Source: Cheilinus undulatus (Eukaryota; Chordata; Actinopteri; Labriformes; Labridae). From it: DNA of 64,000 bases. The notes below the pieces were generated by a model. The model was not told the origin of the DNA. It searched no databases and worked only from the letters and a program-made list of their open reading frames with translations. Position 1 is the stretch's first letter. Every line of letters begins with the position of its first letter. The translations under genes were made by a program, and so were the position numbers. The stretch lies in assembly GCF_018320785.1 (NCBI RefSeq), contig NC_054865.1, positions 33,294,398 through 33,358,397 of the forward strand, written 5' to 3'. Shown here piece after piece: positions 33,363-49,345 of the stretch.

Positions 33363-34354
33363 GAAGATGAATAGTTACTTTTTTCCCCGCAGGTGCATCG
33401 TGATGATGAGTGTAATTTGCCTAAAACATTTTTTATCCGAGCAGGTGGAGTGTTTTCTCTCAGTACTGAGGAATGCCTCCATAGAGCTTGAAAATGTACC
33501 TTTGGAAACATGGCTTTTAGAGGGACTAGCTTACATTTATTTCGTAAATTGCTCATTATTCCTCACAACTTTATTTTATTTTATACAAAATTTATCAATA
33601 ATATTTAATAAATTCCTACCAAAAAACAGTACCAAGCATTTATGAAAATGCTTCATCTGAATAAAGGGTACTTTTTCAATGTACAAGTTCTTAATGTGGT
33701 ATATTTTAACCATAAGCTTTCGTCAAGCTCTGTCAGATTTTGAATGACCTTCCAGCATTTCATGGTTTCTAAAGATTGACTTTTCTCAAACAGCATTATG
33801 CTATTTAAGAGTGGTGATTAGGACCATTATTCAGAGACAATGAAATAACACCACCTGAGCTATCCACATAGTACACGTGGAAGACTGCCAGCTCCACAAA
33901 AAGCAAGAAACAGTGTCATGAGTTCAGATTTTCTTGCCATTATTTGGTAAGGTACAGCAAGTATAAAATATTCATACATTAAAAACAGGCAGACTGATTA
34001 AGTCAATTCAATAATCCATTTAATATTCATAACTATGTCTCTTATCCATCTATTGTAAACATTGTGTATTTTACCACAGTAGTTGTCTTATGGTACATAA
34101 TCATACGTGCAATGCAAAAATTAAACAGAAGTTAAAAAAGGACAAAGACACTGCTGGATTTGTTGATTACATAACACCAAAGGGATCTCAGTTCTTTGGT
34201 CCAGTGGCCCACCCTTTTGTGGTGTGCTGCTGTATGTGGTGGTCCCTGTAGGAAGTGCCATGGATCATCTCCCCTCATTTTACCCTTTACTGTGGTCTCT
34301 CCTGCCCCTGTCACAGTAGTTGGTCCCGTTTTTAGCAACATCATGATTTTTTGA
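33363..34354. other. nudt21-CARMIL intergenic spacer
   Basis: This 1 kb stretch is AT-rich. No exon, repeat family or clear signal was recognised. It lies between the 5' end of nudt21 and the 3' end of the CARMIL locus, both on the minus strand. Confidence 0.45.
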
Positions 34355-37300
34355 TTACTTCTCAACCACTGACTTGGTTTCTTCTTGTTTTTGAACATCT
34401 ATCCGTGACTCATTGACATCTTTCCCTAATGCAGGCTCAGCCATTCCCACTTCTGTTTTTACTGTGTCCTCTTGAGTTTTCACACCTTGTTCTTGCACTT
34501 CTTCACTCATCATTTCATTGTTGACCATAGGTTTTTTCTCATTTTCATCCTCGCTCTCCTTGGCACCATCAATGACTTTCTGGCTGTCATCCATCTTGGT
34601 TTCCTCACTCTTTTGTACCATCTCATGTCCCTCATCTGCTGTTGAAAATCACAAACAGATTCCATTAAACTTACATCTTCATTCATGTTAAAACAATAAA
34701 AGAATATATGCAGCTAGTGTAAATAAATACACATGATTAACATAATACCTTTATCCTTCTCTGCCAGCTCTACACTGGTTCCATCTTCAGAAGATGTGTG
34801 TGAGTCTTTATCTGGGCCTGGACTATCTTTAGAAGGAACTGGAGCGGTCAGATGGTGAGAAGCAGCATTTGAGTTATCAGTGGTGGAGAGGTCAGAGATA
34901 GTTGGTGTGAGGGTAGTGCTCACACTGTTAGAGTAAGGTGGATCTGAGTCAGTCGTAGGTGGTGAACTAATTGCAGCTGTGGCTGCTGAACTGAAGGTGG
35001 AAGTGGAATCTGAGTGGTTTATACTGATGGTGGTGGTGGTGGTGGTGTCTGTGGGGTTTGTTTCAGTGGATGACGTGGAGGGAATAGACAGATCAGGAGG
35101 GCTAGAGGTGGCTGGCTGAGTAATGGTAGAAGTAGAGTTTAAGTCCATGTAGTCAGTGGATATTGGGCTTGTAATGGTGGCAGTTGTGGTGGTGGGTGGA
35201 AGGTCAGAAGAGATCAGGAGGGGGGAAGAAGAAATGGAGGCATCAGGTGAAACTGGAGAGGTGATGGTATCATTTGACTCAGGAGGTGGAGATTTTTCAG
35301 CAACTGGTGAAGCTACCAATGCACAGCTAGCAGAGGTGCCTGAAGTGAGATCAACACTAGCTGCAGTAATTAAATTGGTGCAAGTAGACAAAACTGGTGG
35401 TGTATCTGATGTGCAGGTGGAGGGTGATGGAGCCGTGGTGGTGGCAGATACAGCTGCATCCACACTAGCAGCAGGTGTAGAATCAACTGAGACAATGCCC
35501 GCTTCAGTTTGCAGATCTCTTGATCCTGTGGAAACCTGATTCTCATTGCTGGGAGCAGAAACAGTTTCAGAGGTGGAGATGGAAGGCGTAGTGGTTGAAC
35601 TGGAAGTTGTGGAGAGGCTCAGAGTAGTAATGGGCTCAGAGGAAATGGAAGTAACTGAGACAGAAGTGGAGGGCTCTATTGGTGTAGCAGTGCTAGTGGA
35701 AGTGGGTATTTCAGGAGCATTAGCATAAGCTTCAGGTATGGAGGGTTTGCTTTCAGGCTCTGTTACATCAGTGGTTGTGGTAGCTGCTGTAAGAGTGTGA
35801 ACAGAGCTGGTGCATATATCTGTGTCCGAGGGCGGTACAGTACTTGAAGGGGAAACTGTCAAATCGGCCGAGTCAGGAACCGAGTTTGAGATTGTCGGTA
35901 CAGTAGGTATGGTAGTAGTAGCAGTGATGTCAGGGGTAGCAGGGGGAGATTTGGCTGAACTCTGTTTGATGGGTGTGTTGGACTCTGCTTCCTGTATTTG
36001 CGCAAGCTCGTTTTCTGGTGTGTTGCGGCCGGATGTAGTGGGTGGTGGACCTGGCTTGATGACCGGCTTTGGAAGCAAAGCAGGTTTCCCAGCAGACTCA
36101 TGTGCTGACACACTTGGGCGCATTTGATGCCTTGTATCTTAAAAAAAAAAAAAAATCAAGTCAGAATATTCAGCATTATAGTACAAATATAGATAAAGCC
36201 AATCTGTGTTTGTGTTTTACCTGATGATGCAGACATGGTTCGAGGTTTTGTGAAAGTAGGTGGTGGCTCAGGCTTACTGTCAATGATAGTTCCTGAGGCA
36301 CAAAGATCATTTATGTTAAAGAGGAATGAATTTACTTCTAAATCTTTACAATGGATGGAGCATTATCGGCATACAGACATAGTAAACCTTAATAGATAAC
36401 TGATCCATTTCAAAAAGCCTCTCCTATAAAACAAATACTTCAACTTTAAAGATTAGCAGAGCTTCATTAACACTACGATGGTGTGAGGAGAAGTTTAATT
36501 ATGTTAAGTATCAAACAGATAATAGAACATACCTTCAGATTCTGCTTTTTTCATCTCTCCCTCCTGATTCTAAAAAAATAAAAAAGGATTTTAAACACTA
36601 TCAAGGACTCTTAACTACAAAGTACAAACAGATATTTACATACCTGTATTTCTCCCGGCTGAGCTTTAGAGACTCCGATACGCTGAAGCATGAGATGGAG
36701 TTTCTGTTCAAAGCTATGTTGGCCTTCTAATTGTTTCTGAAAGCAGCAAAAGCAGAGTGAGGAGGTCTTTCAAACCTTACTTACAGATCTGAAAGTAAGT
36801 GTGATTTAAATTCTGCTAGTATTCACCTTTCCAGTGTTCTTGCCATAAGGAGTCCCTGCACCTGCTGATCCAGACAGCAGAATGAGAGACTGGGACTTCC
36901 CCTCTCTGAGAGCTCGGCGGGGAGGCACTGCTTCACCCCTCAGCGGCGGAGCACCAGACACAGGTGTCTCCTGAACAGCTGACTCTCCAGCACTGGGATT
37001 CTCTTTCGCTTTCTCCTTTTCGTTCTCCTTGTCGTGCTCTTTGACACGGTCCTTGTCTTTGTCTTTCTCAGCTCTGGCGACCTCCCTGAGTGGGCGGATG
37101 AGGTCCGCGATGGAGGTCTTTTTGGGACGCCCTTCATGGCTTGTTTCTGACTTCAGACCTCGTCTCTTTTTGAGAGTAAAAAAATCGCCAAGCTTCCTCC
37201 TGAGTGTTTTGGTCTGGGGTGGACAAGGGACAGAACTGGCAGGAGCCACTTCGTGCACTGTGATAGTTTCTTCATCTTGCTTTTTCCTAAAGGAGGATCA

Positions 37301-38680
37301 TATATCAGATCAATACTGTGTGCATCAAGTTCCTTGTACTAGTTTATTAAAGCAATAAGTATCCTGATAGTCATCATGGACCTATAAAGAGGCTTAAGAG
37401 GCAGCTGGTGTACTCACAGTGTATCAGTAGGAAGTACTCTTTTAGTAAAGAACTCCTCGACACCTTCATCCACCCTCCCCATGTGCTCAAGGACTTCATT
37501 TTCACTCTCTAATATCGTCTCCTAAATAACACATAAACAGAAATCACAGAGATTTTAGACTCAAGATTAAAGAGCTGATGTTGAAAGCAACTTGTACCAT
37601 GTCTAACTTTACATTACATAACCCTCACCTCTGAAAAACCCACACACTCTGGCACTAGTGTTTCTCCTGCCTCTATAGGTGTATTTTGGTTTGAATCTCT
37701 CCTCCAGCCATGCTACAAACCAACCTCTCGGGAGTCAGTTGCTCGGTAACGTACAATGGGGGGGCGTCGCTGGATTTTTGCATGCTGAATGAAAGCAGGG
37801 TAACTCATTTTGCCGATGTAGGTAATGTGATATTGAAATTGCAGCAATTCAGTGCTGCATCATCCCGATCACATTAACATCTGTGCCTACAAGTAGCAAT
37901 AAAAGACAGGAGATTGACTGCAGAGCACAAATTCAGCAGAAGTCAACGTTACACGATATCCTGTCACTTGGAGTCACTTGAATTTTGTCTCCTTAGCCAT
38001 TGGCACCAAGGGAGTGACTGTGTCTACAGCCTAATAGCACTGTGACAACACAATCAGCTCAGTGCAAAAAAAAAAAAAAGAAAAAAAGATGATCACACAC
38101 ACACTCAATTTAATACAACCGCAGAAGAAGAAAATGCCACCAGCTTTTTTCAGCGAGGCAGATCTCACATTCACACTCAGATTTCTAATGAAGCTTCTTC
38201 AAAGAGCCAGTGACCGGCAGAAAGGGACAGCCTCATTCAAACAGGAACCAGGCATCTTTCACAGCACCCCTCCTCTGTCCTTCCCTTCCCCCTGCCTCTC
38301 CCCTCTGTACCCTATTTCATCTCCTCCCATTTTCTCTCCTCACTCACACCACCTTTCCCCTCACACTCCATTTTTAAAAAACCCTGTCCTCGTTCACAGT
38401 ACCTGCGGTCTGCTGGGTCGGTAGTTCAGCTTTTGTCGGTGAGGTCTCGGTCTGCTCTGGGTGTAGTGCCTGAGCGCTGGTCCGCCCAATGGCAGCTCCA
38501 TTGGGGAGACACGGCACGCTGTTGCCGTGGAGCTCTGTTGCCGTGGCTCTGTTGCTGAGGCACGGTTGCTAAGAGCAGGAGCAGCAGCAGTATGTAATGC
38601 CTCCTCAGAGGTGGGCGGGGCTGGGCCGGCTGACTGACAGATGTGACAAGAGAGCCTCGCCTTTCTCTGCCCCCTCCCCT
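34355..38680 (-). CDS. carmil2: CARMIL C-terminal half (probably carmil2/rltpr), N-terminal exons absent
   Basis: CARMIL proteins bind and partly uncap actin capping protein. Eight exons join in phase: 38680-38403, 37521-37418, 37286-36827, 36736-36644, 36569-36533, 36292-36221, 36137-34749, 34638-34355, giving about 904 residues to a stop. The first has the capping-protein-interaction motif (LRHYTQSRPRPHRQ). The second has the CARMIL-specific motif (GRVDEGVEEFFTKRV). The third is basic, with RRKLGDFFTLKKRR. The fourth reads HLMLQRIGVSK. The first exon opens in phase 1, so an upstream exon is required. The PH-like, leucine-rich-repeat and dimerisation parts (about 900 residues in the family) are nowhere in the window. 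The adjacent ctcf favours CARMIL2 over CARMIL1/3, but the paralog is inferred. The locus could be complete elsewhere, misassembled, or truncated. Confidence 0.8.
34749..36137 (-). other. carmil2: Giant Ser/Thr/Pro-rich exon of the CARMIL locus
   Basis: A single 1389-bp exon stays open for 463 codons dominated by serine, threonine and proline, with ACT-rich triplet runs. The start (RHQMRPSVSAHESAGKPALL) and PKPVIKPGPPPTTSGRNTPE resemble the proline-rich tail of CARMIL proteins. The rest looks like an expanded disordered, mucin-like linker. The long plus-strand frames opposite it are mirror artefacts of the repeat codons. Confidence 0.75.
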
Positions 38681-39351
38681 CTGAGAGGAAAACCATGAGA
38701 AAAAAGATGGAGATAAAATAAGAACAGACAGGGAGAGGGAGGAATAAAGTGACCATGCTGATGATAGTTTGATCTATGCTTCAGACCTCATTACAAAAAC
38801 ACAGATCTGAATATGCTGCAATGGAAACAGCTGAAATGGACAAAATGTTCTATTGGTTATATAACAAATTAATAATTTATTTTGTATGCGGAAAATATGC
38901 TCTGAAATGCACTAAGTGACAGGTTGACCTGCAATTTTTTAATCACTAAAAAAAGTAAAAAATACAGTTTAATGGATTTAATGCATGTTGTTTTAATAAT
39001 ATCTGAGACGACAGTTGTAGATGGGGACTGTTAGAGATCTTGACAATGAGCTGAAACATTTCGAAGCAACATAGAAAAACAGACCAATTTCTATGTCATT
39101 TATTGAGGGAAAAACTTAATTGAATGCATGAGTAAGTTTCATGGGAGGTAATTTCCCTGAATTAAATATTTTTGATACTCAAACCAAGCAAACAAGTTTC
39201 CTATGTAAAACACAGAAGTTTGAAAATGCAGTTTGACTGGAAGTTGCATTTACTGATTAAATCCAGACAGTTCTATTAGAGCAAGTTTCCTTTTCTCTGT
39301 GGTTTTTTATATTTCCGGTGAAAAATGTCAGACGAGTTTACTCTAGTATGC

Positions 39352-39994
39352 CAGTGATCATCAACTGGCGGCCAGGGGCCATATTAAGCTCCCCATCGAG
39401 CCCAAAAAGATGAATGAAGTCAAAAAATGTCAGGAGAAAAAAAGGATTTGGTAGATTTTAGGGCATCTCTTTTCTTTAAATCCATACAGCTATCAAACAA
39501 ACCCCAGAACAATCGAGATTGCACCAGTTCTATCAGGAATAACCTAATATTCTACAGAAATCCACCTGTCATCTAAACACATACCTATTAGTCCAGCCCT
39601 AATTAAATCTGCACTTTACTGTGTCAACTTGTTACTTCATGCTCTTGGAAAGTGTGATTTTCCTGCCTGAGAATCAAAATAAAAGACCTCTTTGCTCCAT
39701 TTGGTTTTCACTAATCAGGATGCAGCATATTAGTGTGAAATGTGGCGATGGACAAAATGGCATTCCTAGAAATTTGTAGCTAAAATATTTTGATTACCCA
39801 TAGGTGATAGGGACCAATCTTGATTTTAATACTTAAAAACTACTTACATTTTGGAAGAAAAATACAAATACGTATACAATAATATATTATTTGGACCAAA
39901 ATATTCATTTTATTTTAGTTAATTTAAAGTCTGCCCCCAAAGTGCCTGTTAAGACAAAATCTGGCCCTTGTACACATGTAAATGATGACCCCTA
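39352..39994. mobile_element. hAT-family MITE, second copy
   Basis: The left end CAGTGATCATCAACTGGCGG and the right end AATGATGACCCCTA, plus internal CTGGCCCTTGT and GTAGCTAAAATATTTT, are shared with the element at 29467-30851. Target duplications are not clear. It is shorter and more diverged than the other copy. Confidence 0.75.
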
Positions 39995-40408
39995 ATCTAT
40001 GTAGTTAACTGCACTCTACACAGACAACTTTTTGTATATTTCAATGTCATGTTTTCTGAGTGAGGTCTTAACATTGTTAAAATCGAACTTTATTAGACCT
40101 AATGTATAACTCTGAAAAGCAGATGAGCTATTTCTGGAGTTCCTCTTAACTTTGTTTACAGTGCTCTTCTCTTAGATAACAACAAGACATCTTTTTTTTA
40201 CAATTAAATGAATAAATATTGAATAAGATGCCTATATTTACAGAAGATATATCATTTGTTTTTGCTTGCGGCCTTAAATATGTGTATATCCCCAGTTTTA
40301 AACGTTTAAAGAAGCCTTCCAACAAGAAACAATGCAGAGAGAGTGAGTTGAATAGGGGATGGGGGTAAATCACGTTTTACTCTGCTGTGAGATAAACCAC
40401 CAACACTC

Positions 40409-40426
40409 TCACTGCCCTCTTGTGAT
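40409..40426 (-). promoter_or_regulatory. CTCF-type motif upstream of ctcf
   Basis: The minus strand reads TCACAAGAGGGCAGTGAG, matching the CTCF core (CCASNAGRKGGCRS) except for the first base. It lies about 300 bp before the likely first exon of ctcf, so the protein could bind next to its own promoter. Confidence 0.5.
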
Positions 40427-40689
40427 TGACTCGATGAATTACTTTGACATTGAGTGTTACATGAAACATTACATTTATAGAGGATTTAGATTATTTTTAG
40501 CGTTACAAGCGAAACTTGCAATAATGTCTGTACTTTATCTCAACAGATATTTAATGATCTCTTATTTGTGTCAACCATCGTCATCGTGTTTAAGGATGCC
40601 ACGCCTACGCCTGAATTCAAATCTGGCGCCTTGCAGACATCCAGACCACTCCTCCTGCCCCCTTAGGCTGTGTGTTTGCGCAGCCGCGT

Positions 40690-40854
40690 AAGCTATTAAA
40701 GACCGCCATTTTGTGTTAGGCCTATTCTTCCAAAGCGGGAGAAAATTATTAGCGGAACCCTCAGCACGCACGGACGGTCACAGCGGGATTGAAGACGACA
40801 GCCACAGACTTTGAGCTTCACAGTTAATATTACGGGAGAAACAAACTGCGAAGA
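40690..40854 (+). promoter_or_regulatory. ctcf: ctcf promoter and non-coding first exon
   Basis: A strong donor, GTAAGT at 40855-40860, ends a probable non-coding exon. CCGCCATTTTG at 40703-40713 is a textbook YY1 site of the kind found at transcription starts of housekeeping genes. The surrounding 40600-40950 is the most CpG-rich part of this neighbourhood. The start site is inferred to be near 40710-40740. Confidence 0.6.
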
Positions 40855-42696
40855 GTAAGTGAAGCCGTTACTTTGCGCCCAAACACGGAAACGTTTTTGT
40901 AGGAGCCGTCGTCGGCCTCTAGGTGTCACGGTAGGGCTTACCGGCCAGGCTGCTGGCGGGGGGTGTTTGTCTCCCTCTATCGTTATCTAAAATTCACTAA
41001 ATCTGTCTATAAACTGTAACTCTCTTTCCCAGTTGAACATTGGTGGATATTTAGTAAATATCTGCAGAGGGATGACAACAGTAACAAGTGTTTGTGTTTT
41101 AAGTTTGTTCAGGCCTGTCGTCCATCTTATCGTGTCCTTTGTTTCCTGTTTTCAGACGTACTCGCGCCTCTCGAGTTCACTAACCCACTAACACGAGTTG
41201 ACGTCTCTGTAGTTTGTATCGTTTCCATAAAAATATTTTTACGTTGAGGTCAGGATATTTTATTGAAGGGTTGCTGAGCACATGTTCAGTTAATAGGTAA
41301 ACGATTTGTTCAACGTATTAGTGGTTGATATGATGAATGGTTTAACAAGTGAGGTCAGTGCAGGAAGTCGTAATTTGCCGCGTTTTAAAATTTAGCTCAG
41401 AGTTCAACAGAATTGCAAATAAGAGTTGAGTTGTGTTTCGTTTACTTTTCAACAGTCGTGCTCCAAATTAGCCTGTCCCACCAAGAAGTGTGGTGTCATT
41501 TACTTATAACAGAGGGAGTAGGAGAAAACGAAGAACCCCCGTTATATTGATATCATTTTTAGTGCCACAAAAGTTTTCACGCAATTTTCAGCAGACAATC
41601 AGAAGCTCTGATATGAAGCAAGTAGTCTAGAGTCGGTTTTGTTTGATTTGTGGCGTCACTGGTCTGTATGTAATTTACACGTGTTGTTTACACCAGATGT
41701 TATACAGAGACTAACTGGGGGCGTTTTCATGCACACAGTGCTTTGTTATTTAAACAGACACGTACAAAGTATATATAGTCTTTGCACGTTGATAGAAAGA
41801 ACACAAATGATGAGTAATACATAGGGTTAGGGAATATACTAACTAATGACATGCAAATTGTTTACGTTTTCAGGTAAGCATTAATACTACTGAGCATGAC
41901 TGATACTACAACAATCCCTGTAATGGTGCGGTGACAGAGGCCTTATACTTTGTGAGCTAAACTCGCAGCTTTTACTATAAATGCCTTGGTTACTCAAGTG
42001 AATACACGTGACATGGACAGTTCTTACAACATAACTCTCTGTCAAACCAACCAGTCAAATCTAGGGGTTGTCCTAAATGTTGCCTCTGAAACCTTGGGTT
42101 GCTCATTAGGTTGATTAAATGTGTTGATTTATTGATATAACCGCTGCTCTCTACAAAAAAAACCTGATTAACAGGCTAGAAGAAGCAAAACAAGTTTAGA
42201 TCTGCTTGTAACCACCCGTACTTTGGCTTTTGTATTTAAGTTGGATTCTTACATTATTGTTTAATATTATGATTGATCCCTTATGTGATGTCTTAAGGCA
42301 CTATTTGATTATATACCTATAGAGAAAATCAAATAAAAGCAGAACAAATACTGATGTTTTGTTTTGCAGGCCCTTTGTTCTTTGTTAAAGTTTTTCATGC
42401 ACCTTTTTAAAAAAATGATTTTCATTATCTATCAAAAAGATCTACTTTGCTAAATAAACTGATTAGTGCCATATATCTCAGGAGGTGGTACTTCTTGGTT
42501 GTTTGACCATGTCAACCAACTAGTTTGTGAGAAGACAGCTGTCATGACACCAGCTGGTCATACAGATAAAATTTAATTCATCCAGTAATTATTTCATCTA
42601 AACTCTAATGTTGTATTTTGAGCCATTCAATGGCCACATTAAACTAAAATGAAATTTTATTTGCCTAACTTGCTTCAATAATTTGCCCATTCAAAG
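40855..42696 (+). other. ctcf: ctcf intron 1
   Basis: A 1.8 kb intron joining the non-coding exon to the exon with the start codon. I see no repeat element or coding sequence. The first few hundred bases remain CpG-containing. Confidence 0.6.
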
Positions 42697-42708
42697 GTGC
42701 CTGCTGCC

Positions 42709-48289
<5,581 letters not shown>

Positions 48290-49345
48290 TGGATGAGTCC
48301 GTTGAAGCCTGTGAACATACACAGACCATCAATGACGTTTTAACCCTAGGCATTTGAGATGACGAACACCTATAATCTGGCATAGTAACAAACATCACTG
48401 TTATTTAAGATTTGTTTTTTAATCATGTATTGATAAAATAGTTTGAAAAGATTTTTAATGAGAATTTTCCTACCAAAAAAATTGCATTTTAGTACATTTG
48501 AGTTGACTGTAATGGACTGCAGTATCTTTGGCCCTTTATTTTTGACATTTCCTCTGTAATAAGGGTTAAAAAAAACACACACACAAAAAAAACAGCTCTG
48601 CCTCATTATCTACATGACATAATCTCTTGTAACTACATTTTGGCCAAGTAGCCCACTAAATGTTTTATCAGAGTAGACTATGTCTTTATTAGATATTCAC
48701 TGTGCATGCTTTCACATAAAAAATCCCAGTAATGTTTTTCCATCTCATCCTAGCAAGATTTTTTTATCTGATGCCTCTGTGCTTTTGGGTTATATTTGTA
48801 GATACTGTAGTAAACTGGCTGTACTTTTTGCCATGTGTAACATCCTCACTGAAGAGCTCTCTTAGCCTCTCAGTTGGAAAGATTTGTTTTTTAAGCAGCA
48901 GAATATTAAGGAAGAAAATACTTTTTATCAAATTCTGGTTACTGAGAAATCGCATGTGAAAGCTATCAGAACTACAGAGGTGGCTCCCTGAAAGATTAAA
49001 CTGCCATGAGTCACAGCCACTCTCAGAGAAACCTTTTCAACATCTTCATATTTTGGGCCCTTTTTTGGTGGTTAGTAAATCCTTTTTAAGCCTTTTATTA
49101 GTTTTAAAAGCTTCATAGACTTGTTGCTCATTTTATACTTTTTGTGCCCTTGCTTCAGTAATGTGTAGATGATGCTCATGAACCTAAGTGCAAGGAAAGA
49201 ACTGTTTTTGCTCCTTTGTGTAGCCATTCCACCTTGGGTTGTTTTCCTTTTTGTACCATTGTCAATGCAATGCTGTGTAGAATGAATGACGTTTTAAAAC
49301 TGGCTAAAACAACAGATGTATGATCGTACAACTAATAAAAAATAG
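48290..49345 (+). other. ctcf: Probable ctcf 3' UTR
   Basis: It follows the stop codon. An AATAAA at 49334-49339 is the best polyadenylation signal, giving a UTR of about 1 kb with AU-rich runs. A further candidate end lies near 49530. Confidence 0.5.

Larger units (their letters stand above)
38681..40700. other. Spacer between CARMIL exon and ctcf promoter
   Basis: The missing CARMIL exons would be expected here, but no leucine-rich repeat or PH-like coding sequence can be read on the minus strand. It contains a hAT copy (39352-39994) and a CTCF-type motif (40409-40426). The minus-strand frame of the first CARMIL exon stays open back to an ATG at 38756, encoding a hydrophobic stretch. I regard that as intronic. 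Confidence 0.5.

Noticed and set aside
35156-36127. Long plus-strand open frames opposite the CARMIL Ser/Thr exon
   Set aside because: They are the mirror of repeated ACT/TCT/CCA codons on the minus strand, which give Val/Gly/Glu-rich frames. There is no splice context or known domain.
38062-38424. Plus-strand 120-codon frame beside the CARMIL exon
   Set aside because: It consists of low-complexity Lys, Pro and Ser runs and partly overlaps the antisense of a real exon. No conserved domain is visible.
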